The position numbers and the translations under genes were made by a program. The notes below the pieces were generated by a model. That model made no database searches. It saw nothing but the letters and a program-made list of their open reading frames with translations, and was not told the DNA's origin. Of a stretch of DNA of 16,638 bases, positions 1-6,458 are shown one piece after another. Positions within the stretch are counted from its first letter, which is position 1. Each line of letters starts with the position of its first letter. This stretch comes from Pseudonocardiales bacterium. Its GTDB lineage: Bacteria; Actinomycetota; Actinomycetes; Mycobacteriales; Pseudonocardiaceae. The stretch covers positions 1 to 16,638 of the forward strand of contig JAODNG010000516.1 in the NCBI GenBank assembly GCA_025465385.1, read 5' to 3'.

Positions 1-274
1 CGACCAGGTCGTAACGATGGGAGTCCGTGGGCCGCAGATCCGGCGCGGGCAACCGCGGGACCAGCCCCCAGGCCGGATGGTCGATCAGATCGTGAACAGC
101 CGCGGTGCGCACGAAACCGACCAACGCTGCGACGTCGGCGAAAGCGAACAGATACTGGTCGTCGCCGAGGAACGCCTCCCATTCCTCACCGTCAGCACGC
201 CAGCGCGGCGCCCACAGCGTCACCAAGTCACCGGCGGTCACCGAGAGCTCAATCGGCACAATATCCGCAGCCAT
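1..274 (-). CDS. N-terminal part of an Rv3311-like conserved mycobacterial protein (runs off left edge)
   Basis: The minus strand is open from an ATG at 274 to the window edge, about 91 codons. It begins MAADIVPIELSVTAGD and continues through WAPRWRADGEEWEAFLGDDQ, a DVAALVGFVRTA segment and DHPAWGLVPRLP. From memory this is the start of the family of M. tuberculosis Rv3311, sometimes labelled primosomal protein; its biochemical role is not known to me. The 274 start is preferred over the in-frame ATG at 283 because a TACGAT box (282-287) lies exactly 7 nt upstream of 274 and overlaps the 283 codon, which fits a leaderless transcript. The C-terminal part is outside the window, so length and domains cannot be judged. 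Confidence 0.72.
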   Translation of the reverse strand, partial: MAADIVPIELSVTAGDLVTLWAPRWRADGEEWEAFLGDDQYLFAFADVAALVGFVRTAAVHDLIDHPAWGLVPRLPAPDLRPTDSHRYDLV

Positions 275-281
275 GCGCGGC

Positions 282-287
282 ATCGTA
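282..287 (-). promoter_or_regulatory. Leaderless -10 box of the Rv3311-like gene
   Basis: TACGAT on the minus strand, followed by 7 nt and then the ATG at 274. TANNNT at this distance is the known layout of leaderless mycobacterial promoters. No Shine-Dalgarno is visible. Confidence 0.5.
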
Positions 288-345
288 GCTGCTCATGAAG
301 GCATGACAGTATTCTCCCGCCCCAGCGAACAGCAGAGTCGCTTAG

Positions 346-1026
346 CTACCGAGTCGGAACCGCCGGCTCGGTTAGCGCTACCTCGGTGGGACCGAATCTT
401 GGGATCGCCTGTATGTAAAGCTCCCGGTCACCGGACCACGTCCAGGCGGCCATCTGCGCCCGGCTGCGCCGGCCGAGCACAGACCGCCAGAACTCGTAGT
501 GATCCACCTCGACCGTCGTCACGGGCTCGCCGGAACCAACGATGAATCGGTGCTCGCCAGCGAGGATCCTGAGCTCTCCAAAGCGGCCCAGCCTTCTCAG
601 CAGGACGGGGCGGCCCAACTCCAGCGCCGCGGTCCACGCCGGCTCCGGGGGACGTCCGGCACCCAAAGCACCACGGATGTCGGCTTCATGAGTGAGCACA
701 TCATTGACCCATGCGATCGCCAGTGGGTGCGCCGCGATAAGGGGCTCGATCAGCTTCGCGGCGCCGTACCACTCGGCGAGTATCTCCTCGAGGGTGCGGC
801 TACGGCGTTGCTCGACCTGGGCGGCGGTCTGCTCATCATCCGGAACTCCGGTCAGCCTGCCCGCAACTTCGTCGGCGGCATTGGCCGCCAGATGCGCCAC
901 CGTGTCGCTGACGGTCCATCCCGGGCAGCCGGGCACGGTGCAGGCTCGTTGTTCCTCGCTCGCATCACGGACCAGCGCGGCGATGCGCTCGCGGGACTCG
1001 CGGTACAAGGCGGCACAGTCGGTCAC
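346..1026 (-). CDS. Maleylpyruvate isomerase family (MDMPI/DinB-like) protein, probably mycothiol-dependent
   Basis: A 226-residue protein of the actinobacterial TIGR03083/MDMPI type. The N-terminal helical-bundle domain carries the family hallmark VPGCPGWTV (residues 31-39) followed by a conserved His in DTVAHLAAN (His45). A second conserved segment, VNDVLTHEADIRGALG (about 108-122), supplies His/Glu/Asp at the place where the family has further metal ligands. Members are thiol-dependent transferases or isomerases, often using mycothiol; the substrate cannot be read from sequence. A GTG start at 1026 is chosen because GAGGGGA sits 6 nt upstream; the upstream TTG at 1041 overlaps that Shine-Dalgarno. 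It lies 43 nt downstream of the tetR stop on the same strand, so co-transcription with tetR is plausible. Confidence 0.82.
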   Translation of the reverse strand: MTDCAALYRESRERIAALVRDASEEQRACTVPGCPGWTVSDTVAHLAANAADEVAGRLTGVPDDEQTAAQVEQRRSRTLEEILAEWYGAAKLIEPLIAAHPLAIAWVNDVLTHEADIRGALGAGRPPEPAWTAALELGRPVLLRRLGRFGELRILAGEHRFIVGSGEPVTTVEVDHYEFWRSVLGRRSRAQMAAWTWSGDRELYIQAIPRFGPTEVALTEPAVPTR

Positions 1027-1069
1027 CGATGGTCCCCTCAAAACGACGCGTCAAGTAATTTGCAAATGA

Positions 1070-1669
1070 TCATGACCTTACCCGCCAACCGTCGAGGTTG
1101 GCGCGGATCGCGGCCTCGAACAACTCACCGGGTGGCCCGGCCCCAGCCGGCATTGCACAGCCCAGCTCCAGTGACACCAGGCCGTGCACGTTCCCCCACA
1201 GCGCGGTGGCGATCAGCTCAGGGTTGGCATCGCGCAGGAGGCTGGCCGCGACCGCCCTGCGGACCGTATCGAGCAGCGGGGCGAAGGTGGCCTCGGCGTG
1301 CGCGTAATCCTCCGGGGCGGGCTCGAAGCCGGGCACCGGCGAACCGAACATCACCGCGTACAGATGCGGGTCGGCCAGCGCGCTGGCGCGATAGGCACGG
1401 CCGAGCGCAAGCAGGTCGGCCAGCGGATCGTCCGAGGGTGTCACCGTGTCCAGATGAGCCGCAAACCTGGTGAACGCTTCGATGAACAAACCTCGCAGGA
1501 TCCCCGGTTTGCCGCCGAACAAGGCGTACACCGCACTGGTCGAAGTCCCCGCGGCGGCAGCGAGCCGGCGCAGACTCAGCGCATCCGGGCCCTCGGCAGT
1601 GAGCAGTGTCCCCGCGACGTCGAGCAGCCTGATCCGCAGCGCATCATCGTGCAGTTTTGGTCTGGCCAC
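1070..1669 (-). CDS. TetR-family regulator with a WHG-type C-terminal domain
   Basis: A 199-residue one-component repressor. An N-terminal helix-turn-helix spans about residues 12-58, with LSLRRLAAAAGTSTSAVYAL (31-50) as the recognition region, followed by a helical ligand-binding domain. The segment ALWGNVHGLVSLEL contains Trp158, His162 and Gly163, the W-x3-HG signature of the TetR_C_33/WHG domain. A GTG start at 1669 gives MARPKLHD; it lacks a clear Shine-Dalgarno but has TAGACT 6 nt upstream, consistent with leaderless translation. The gene is divergent from the decayed FAD monooxygenase gene at 1728, and the 58-bp gap holds a 22-bp imperfect palindrome, so autoregulation and control of the neighbour are inferred. 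The ligand is unknown. Confidence 0.92.
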   Translation of the reverse strand: MARPKLHDDALRIRLLDVAGTLLTAEGPDALSLRRLAAAAGTSTSAVYALFGGKPGILRGLFIEAFTRFAAHLDTVTPSDDPLADLLALGRAYRASALADPHLYAVMFGSPVPGFEPAPEDYAHAEATFAPLLDTVRRAVAASLLRDANPELIATALWGNVHGLVSLELGCAMPAGAGPPGELFEAAIRANLDGWRVRS

Positions 1670-1675
1670 CTGACG

Positions 1676-1681
1676 AGTCTA
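1676..1681 (-). promoter_or_regulatory. Leaderless -10 box of tetR
   Basis: TAGACT on the minus strand, 6 nt upstream of the GTG at 1669. It fits TANNNT and lies 5 nt from the operator-like palindrome, so a bound repressor would cover the upstream promoter region. Confidence 0.45.
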
Positions 1682-1685
1682 TCGC

Positions 1686-1707
1686 AACAGTGTTTTATAA
1701 CAGCGTT
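1686..1707. promoter_or_regulatory. Candidate TetR operator, 22-bp imperfect palindrome
   Basis: Two AACANNGTT motifs, AACAGTGTT (1686-1694) and AACAGCGTT (1699-1707), are 13 bp apart. The whole 22-bp block matches its own reverse complement at 16 of 22 positions. It contains TATAAC (1696-1701), a possible -10 for the rightward gene. The size, symmetry and place between a tetR gene and a divergent oxidoreductase gene are typical of TetR operators. Binding is inferred. Confidence 0.6.
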
Positions 1708-1727
1708 CGTATTTACGAGGAGACCTC

Positions 1728-2239
1728 ATGAGCAGGACACACGACGCCAGGGGTGCCGTAGGGAATCACTCCTCGGGCGCCAACGGGGCGCACGCCGTCG
1801 TCGTCGGTGGCAGCATGGCCGGCCTGTTGGCGGCGCGGGTGCTCGCCAACCACTTCGAGCAGGTGACCATCGTCGAGCGCGACGCGCTGAGCGACACCGT
1901 CCACACTCGCAAGGGTGTGGGGGCCGCGGGCCAGCACCTACCGACTGATGAGGCCGGCTTCGCCGCCTTCGCTCGCAGCCTGCGTCACCCGATCATCGCC
2001 GACGCGCTCGCCGCCGCCGAGCCCGTCACCCTCATCCGGGGCTACCGGGGCACGGTCAACGGCGGTGGAACTACGAGCGCATGCCCCGTTGGCTGGAACG
2101 CTTCGTCGTGGTGGGTGACGCGGTCTGCGCATTCAATCCCATCTACGGCCAGGGCATGAGCACTGCTGCCGTCGCAGCCGAGACGTTGGACTCCTACTTG
2201 CGTGAGCAACGACACCGACGCGGCGTTAGAGCCGCATGA
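1728..2239 (+). pseudogene. Decayed FAD-dependent monooxygenase/oxidoreductase (internal deletion and frameshift)
   Basis: A good Shine-Dalgarno (GAGGAGA, 1717-1723) precedes ATG 1728. The N-terminus has a Rossmann FAD-binding fold: AVVVGGSMAGLLAARVLANH followed by VTIVERDAL. About residue 65 it jumps from the KGVGAAGQH region straight to LPTDEAGFAAFARSLRHP, a stretch that in full-length relatives lies near the C-terminal FAD motif. Most of a roughly 450-residue protein is therefore missing. Near 2060 the frame shifts: NYERMPRWLERFVVVGDAV and CAFNPIYGQGMSTAAVAAE, the conserved GDA/FAD-pyrophosphate motif, continue in another frame to a TGA at 2237. Restoring one C in the AACGGCGG at 2058-2065 would give the expected Asn-Arg-Arg-Trp. 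The last 14 bp overlap the 3' end of the convergent phosphorylase gene. Confidence 0.85.
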
Positions 2240-3032
2240 GCAGGTCGCGGAGAAGGGTGCCCATTCGCACCGCGGAGGTGGCGGCGGCGGCGAATATCTC
2301 TTGCGGGTTCAGGGGGGCGCCGGTAAGGCCGGCGGCGAGGTTGGTGACCAGCGAGATGCCCAGCACTTCGGCGCCCTCGGCGCGCGCGGCGATGGCCTCC
2401 AGGACGGTGGACATCCCGACCAGATGCGCACCCAGCACGCCCAACATGCGGATCTCGGCCGGCGTCTCGAAGTGCGGACCCGGGACTCCGGCGTAGACGC
2501 CTTCGACCAGACTCGGGTCGATTTCCCGCGCCAGCGCCCGCAGTCGGGGTGAGTAGGTGTCGGTGAGGTCGACGAACCGGGGCCCGACCAGCGGCGAGGT
2601 CGCGGTGAGGTTGAGGTGATCGGAGATCAGCACCGGCTGGCCGACCGCCAGTCCCTCGGTGATGCCGCCGGCGGCGTTGGTGAGCACCACGACCCGAGCT
2701 CCCGCCGCACAGGCGGTGCGCACCCCATGGGCGACCTGCGCCGCGCCATGACCCTCGTAGCCATGCGTGCGACCCAGCAGCACCAGGATGCGGCGCTCGC
2801 CTGAGGCGCTACTGAGCTGCACCGACCGGATGATCCCGGCGTGCCCGATGACCTGTGGAACGGCAAACCCCGGCAGCGTGCTGACCGGCATCTCGACGGC
2901 GGGAGCGCCCAGCACGTCAGCCGCGGGGCGCCAGCCGGTTCCGAGCACCACCGCGATGTCGTGCGTGGGCGTCCCAGTGCGTTGGGCGAGCACCGCGGCG
3001 GCGTCTCGGGCCAGCTGCGCCGGGTCAGTCAC
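2226..3032 (-). CDS. punA: Purine nucleoside phosphorylase (trimeric type)
   Basis: A 268-residue protein, the same length I recall for M. tuberculosis PNP (Rv3307). It cleaves (deoxy)inosine and (deoxy)guanosine with phosphate to give the base and (deoxy)ribose-1-phosphate in purine salvage. Visible landmarks are VVLGTGW (28-34, phosphate loop), GRTHGYEGH (87-95, phosphate-binding Arg and His), LTNAAGG (117-123), GPHFETPAEIRM (185-196, with the base-contacting Glu189) and SLVTNLAAG (227-235, with Asn231 that fixes N7/O6). Thr32 stands where relatives usually have Ser in the phosphate loop, a conservative change. The GTG at 3032 has TAGGCT 7 nt upstream, so it is probably leaderless. The kinase gene ends 32 nt upstream on the same strand. 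Confidence 0.95.
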   Translation of the reverse strand: MTDPAQLARDAAAVLAQRTGTPTHDIAVVLGTGWRPAADVLGAPAVEMPVSTLPGFAVPQVIGHAGIIRSVQLSSASGERRILVLLGRTHGYEGHGAAQVAHGVRTACAAGARVVVLTNAAGGITEGLAVGQPVLISDHLNLTATSPLVGPRFVDLTDTYSPRLRALAREIDPSLVEGVYAGVPGPHFETPAEIRMLGVLGAHLVGMSTVLEAIAARAEGAEVLGISLVTNLAAGLTGAPLNPQEIFAAAATSAVRMGTLLRDLLMRL

Positions 3033-3039
3033 GACCGGC

Positions 3040-3045
3040 AGCCTA
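3040..3045 (-). promoter_or_regulatory. Leaderless -10 box of punA
   Basis: TAGGCT on the minus strand, then 7 nt, then the GTG at 3032. It suggests that punA has its own promoter even though it lies close behind the kinase gene. Confidence 0.5.
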
Positions 3046-3064
3046 GGGTCAGCGTGCCGAGGAA

Positions 3065-4723
3065 CTACGGGCCGGGAACGAACTCCGCTACCACCGGCTC
3101 GAACAGCTTCATCCGCCCTGCGCCCTCACGCTCGGTTGGCACGGTCACCGAAACCATCCACAGGTCTGCCTTCGCTGGGACCAGCCGCAGGTAGGTGGTG
3201 CGGCGCAGCTCACCGCCTTCTTGGGTTCGGAACGTGGCATCCAGCGCGCCGCCGGACAGTTTCTGTCGCTGGGTCTCGACAAGCTCGTGCACCGCCTGTG
3301 CCAGCCTGCGCAGATAGGTGGTGAGGTATTGGTCGATGCCGCCACCGGCGAGCGCTTCAGTGACCCGCTCAACGGCGACGACCTCCGAACCGTCTGGGGA
3401 CACGAAGCGGGCCAAGGTGTCGGAGGAGTTGGATCCCAGCGCGCGCTGCTCGAGGAACACCGGCCAACCCTGCGCAACGGTGACGGTGAACCGTGCCGGC
3501 GGGGTGCCGGCCGGCTCAGCGAGCTGCAGTGTCCGGGGTGTGAGCACCACGTCATCGGCGCTGGGGCCCGGGGTGGGTTGGCTCCCCAGGTTGGGGACCG
3601 GGGGCCGCCCCCCGGCCACCCGGACGGCACCGAAGCCGGTGATCGCAGCACCGAAGAACGCCACCACGGCCAGGATCCACAGGATCGCTCTGCGTCCGGC
3701 ACCGGTGCCCTTGACTCGACGTGCCGTGGTGTGGCTCGTAGGGATGTGCGGACCAGCGCTTGGCGCCACGGCGAAGGGCAGTGGACCCGGGTCAGTTGCG
3801 AGCTGCGCGGCGGACCGACGTGGCGCCTCGGGCGCTGCCGGGATGTTTCCGGCGACGCGCACGGGATCAGTGGCAGCGACGGTACGCGTCGCTGATCGGG
3901 GCGCAGCCCGCTCGGGCGGTGCTCCCAGCAGCTGGCGTACTTGCGACAACGTGATCCGGCGCGCTGGTTCCTTGACCATCAAGCCGCTGATTACCTCAGC
4001 GAGTGGTCCAGAACACGACGTTGTGGGTACCTCGCCGTGCACCACCGCGGCCACCGTGGCCATCGCGGTGCCCGCGTCGTAAGGGGGCCTGCCCTCGACG
4101 GCGGCGAACAGCGTCGCGCCGAGTCCCCACAGATCTGCCGCGGGATTGATCGGCCCACCGGAGGCGATCTCCGGAGCGATGTATGCGGGCGAGCCCAGCA
4201 TCAGACCGGTAGCGGTCAACGTCTGATCGGCTGGATTACGGGCGATCCCGAAATCGGTGAGCTTGATCCGGCCATCGTGTGCCATCAGCACGTTGCCGGG
4301 CTTGACGTCGCGATGTGTGATGCCCGCGGCGTGCGCGGCCTGCAGAGCCGCCGCCACCGCGGCGCCGATAGCGACCACCCGATGCGGCGGCAGAGCACCG
4401 TCGCGCAACAGCTCCGCCAGGCTGGCTGACGCCACCAACTCCATCACCACGAATGGCGCCGCGCCCTCCCGGGCCACGTCGTAGAGGGTCACCACGTTGG
4501 GGTGCGAGAGGGCGGCGATCGCCCTGGCCTCCCGCAACGACCGCTCCCGCAGCGCGTCCGCTTCGGCGTCTGGGATGCCGGGCGGCAGCAGCACCTCCTT
4601 CACCGCCACCGGCCGCCCGAGTACCTCGTCGTGCGCTGACCACACCGTGCCCATGGTTCCCCGGCCCAGCACCGCGCCGAGCCGGTAGCGCCCAGCCACC
4701 AAGCGCGGTGCGATGTCGGTCAC
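3065..4723 (-). CDS. Transmembrane Ser/Thr protein kinase (Hanks type, no PASTA repeats)
   Basis: A 552-residue single-pass kinase. The kinase domain covers about residues 11-267: Gly-rich loop LGRGTMGTVW (19-28), catalytic Lys in VAVKEV (Lys42), ITHRDVKPGN (catalytic Asp139, Asn144), LTDFGIA (Asp157), activation segment with TATGLMLGSPAYIAPE (170-185) carrying likely autophosphorylated Thr, and DLWGLGATLF (197-206). A Pro/Ala-rich linker (268-340) follows, then one hydrophobic span, about 346-367 (ILWILAVVAFFGAAITGF), after RR. The external domain of about 180 residues (371-552) has no PASTA repeats and no family I recognise; it looks soluble and mixed alpha/beta. The GTG at 4723 is chosen by the position of the kinase domain; ATG 4768 is an alternative. 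It is divergent from the mutase gene. Ligand and substrates are unknown. Confidence 0.93.
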   Translation of the reverse strand: MTDIAPRLVAGRYRLGAVLGRGTMGTVWSAHDEVLGRPVAVKEVLLPPGIPDAEADALRERSLREARAIAALSHPNVVTLYDVAREGAAPFVVMELVASASLAELLRDGALPPHRVVAIGAAVAAALQAAHAAGITHRDVKPGNVLMAHDGRIKLTDFGIARNPADQTLTATGLMLGSPAYIAPEIASGGPINPAADLWGLGATLFAAVEGRPPYDAGTAMATVAAVVHGEVPTTSCSGPLAEVISGLMVKEPARRITLSQVRQLLGAPPERAAPRSATRTVAATDPVRVAGNIPAAPEAPRRSAAQLATDPGPLPFAVAPSAGPHIPTSHTTARRVKGTGAGRRAILWILAVVAFFGAAITGFGAVRVAGGRPPVPNLGSQPTPGPSADDVVLTPRTLQLAEPAGTPPARFTVTVAQGWPVFLEQRALGSNSSDTLARFVSPDGSEVVAVERVTEALAGGGIDQYLTTYLRRLAQAVHELVETQRQKLSGGALDATFRTQEGGELRRTTYLRLVPAKADLWMVSVTVPTEREGAGRMKLFEPVVAEFVPGP

Positions 4724-4777
4724 CGGCCCATGATGCCCTGCGTTGTGGTCGCCGCCCGCGTGTGTCATACAGATGTG

Positions 4778-6373
4778 ATGGTGGACAGAACATCCCCGAG
4801 GACCGCCGAATCGGGCTTCGCGGTCAAGCCGGTGTATCACGAGACCGATGTCGCGGACGGGTTGGCGCAGCGGCTGGGTGAGCCAGGAGAGTTCCCGTTC
4901 ACCCGTGGGGTGTATCCCGCCATGTACACCCAGCGCCGGTGGACGATGCGCCAGTACGCCGGCTACGGCAGCGCCACCGAGTCCAACGCGCGATACCACC
5001 AGCTCCTGCAGGCCGGGCAGACCGGTTTGTCGGTGGCCTTCGACCTGCCCACGCAGATGGGTTACGACTCCGACGAGCCGATCGCCCACGGTGAGGTGGG
5101 GAAGGTCGGGGTCGCCATCGACTCGATCGAGGACATGCGGACGCTGTTCGACGGGATCCCGCTGGATGAGGTGTCCACCTCGATGACGATCAACGCCCCG
5201 GCGAGCGTCCTGCTACTGCTGTATCAATTGGTGGGTGAAGACCACGCTGTGCCGGGTTCGAAACTGACCGGGACGATTCAGAACGACGTCCTTAAGGAAT
5301 ACATCGCCCGGGGTACTTATATCTACCCACCGGCGCAGTCGTTGCGGCTTACCTCGGACATCTTCGCCTATTGCCAGGCTGAGATCCCGCACTGGAACAC
5401 CATCTCGATCTCCGGTTATCACATGGCTGAAGCAGGGGCGAACCCGGCGCAGGAGATCGCCTTCACCCTGGCCAACGGGATGCAGTACGTGCAGGCCGCG
5501 CTGGACGCCGGGATGGCTGTCGACGAGTTCGCGCCGCGATTGTCATTCTTCTTCGTGGCTCGCACCACGCTGTTGGAGGAGGTGGCCAAGTTCCGGGCCA
5601 CCCGGCGAATCTGGGCGCGACTGATGCGGGAGCGCTTCCATGCGCAGCATCCCAGATCGCTGATGCTGCGATTCCATGCCCAGACCGCCGGCGTGCAGCT
5701 CACCGCACAGCAGCCGGAGGTCAACATGGTGCGGGTAACCGCGCAGGCGATCGCCGCGATCTTCGGTGGGGCGCAGTCGTTGCACACCAATGCCTACGAC
5801 GAGGCGATCGCATTGCCCACCGAGAAGGCCGCCCGGCTGGCTCTGCGAACCCAGCAGGTGTTGGCCTATGAGACCGATCTGACGTCCACGGTGGATCCCT
5901 TCGCCGGCTCCTACGCGATCGAGGCAATGACCGACGAGGTCGAGGCAGCGACGATGGCGTTGATCGAAAAAATCGACGAACTGGGTGGCGCGGTGCACGC
6001 TATCGAGGCGGGTTTTCAGAAGTCTGAGATAGAGCGGACCGCATACCGAACCGCTACAGAGATCGACTCCGGTGACCGGGTGGTGGTCGGGCTCAACCGC
6101 TACCGGCTCGACGCCGAGGATCCCTACCAGCCGCTGCGGGTGGACCCGGCGATCGAGGACAATGCCCGCGAGCGGCTCGCCGCGCTGCGCTCCTCGCGAT
6201 CGGCCACGGAGGTCGATCGCGCGCTGGATGACCTGCGCCGCGCCGCCAAGGACGTCAGCAGCAACGTGCTGTACCCGATGAAGCGGGCGCTCGCCGCCCA
6301 CGCCACGGTAGGTGAGGTCTGTCACGCGCTGCGCGACGTGTGGGGTACTTACGTGCCTCCAGACGGCTTCTAA
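4778..6373 (+). CDS. Coenzyme B12-dependent acyl-CoA mutase, large (substrate-binding) subunit, MCM-like, no B12 domain
   Basis: A 531-residue protein that is the TIM-barrel half of the methylmalonyl-CoA mutase family. Aligned by eye to Propionibacterium MCM with a constant offset of 29, key residues fall exactly in place: Tyr60 (Tyr89, in RQYAGYG), Ala87 (Ala116), Gln168 (Gln197), Arg178 (Arg207, in YIARGTYIYPP) and His215 (His244, in SISGYHMAEAG). Arg207 binds the free carboxylate of methylmalonyl-CoA; isobutyryl-CoA mutase has Phe/Gln at the Tyr/Arg sites, so a dicarboxylic acyl-CoA is favoured. The protein ends at TYVPPDGF without the C-terminal DxHxxG cobalamin domain, so a separate B12-binding subunit is needed; none is in the window, nor is a MeaB-type GTPase. 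ATG 4778 has no clear Shine-Dalgarno; in-frame GTG 4775 is an alternative. Confidence 0.93.
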   Translation: MVDRTSPRTAESGFAVKPVYHETDVADGLAQRLGEPGEFPFTRGVYPAMYTQRRWTMRQYAGYGSATESNARYHQLLQAGQTGLSVAFDLPTQMGYDSDEPIAHGEVGKVGVAIDSIEDMRTLFDGIPLDEVSTSMTINAPASVLLLLYQLVGEDHAVPGSKLTGTIQNDVLKEYIARGTYIYPPAQSLRLTSDIFAYCQAEIPHWNTISISGYHMAEAGANPAQEIAFTLANGMQYVQAALDAGMAVDEFAPRLSFFFVARTTLLEEVAKFRATRRIWARLMRERFHAQHPRSLMLRFHAQTAGVQLTAQQPEVNMVRVTAQAIAAIFGGAQSLHTNAYDEAIALPTEKAARLALRTQQVLAYETDLTSTVDPFAGSYAIEAMTDEVEAATMALIEKIDELGGAVHAIEAGFQKSEIERTAYRTATEIDSGDRVVVGLNRYRLDAEDPYQPLRVDPAIEDNARERLAALRSSRSATEVDRALDDLRRAAKDVSSNVLYPMKRALAAHATVGEVCHALRDVWGTYVPPDGF

Positions 6374-6419
6374 GCCACGCGGTGAAGCACCGGGAGCGAC
6401 TGATAGGCACAATGTCTCA

Positions 6420-6433
6420 ACGCCGCACGGCGT
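6420..6433. repeat. Short inverted repeat in the mutase-amiA1 gap
   Basis: ACGCCG-CA-CGGCGT, a perfect 6-bp inverted repeat with a 2-nt centre, lies in the 85-nt gap and 26 nt before the amiA1 start. There is no T-run after it. It may be a weak stem or nothing. Confidence 0.25.
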
Positions 6434-6458
6434 CGGCAACCGCCGCGGGAGGTGCTGG

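Noticed and set aside
1058..1073. ATTTGCAAAT and ATGATCAT palindromes at the tetR stop
   Set aside because: They are short self-complementary words, not placed like a promoter or terminator; too weak to call.
499..1473. Plus-strand open frame of 324 codons antisense to the MDMPI-family and tetR genes
   Set aside because: It is a GC-rich shadow; the opposite strand carries clear family motifs and better starts.
4236..4793. Minus-strand out-of-frame open frame inside the kinase gene
   Set aside because: The kinase motifs are all in the other frame; this one is Arg/Gly-rich shadow.
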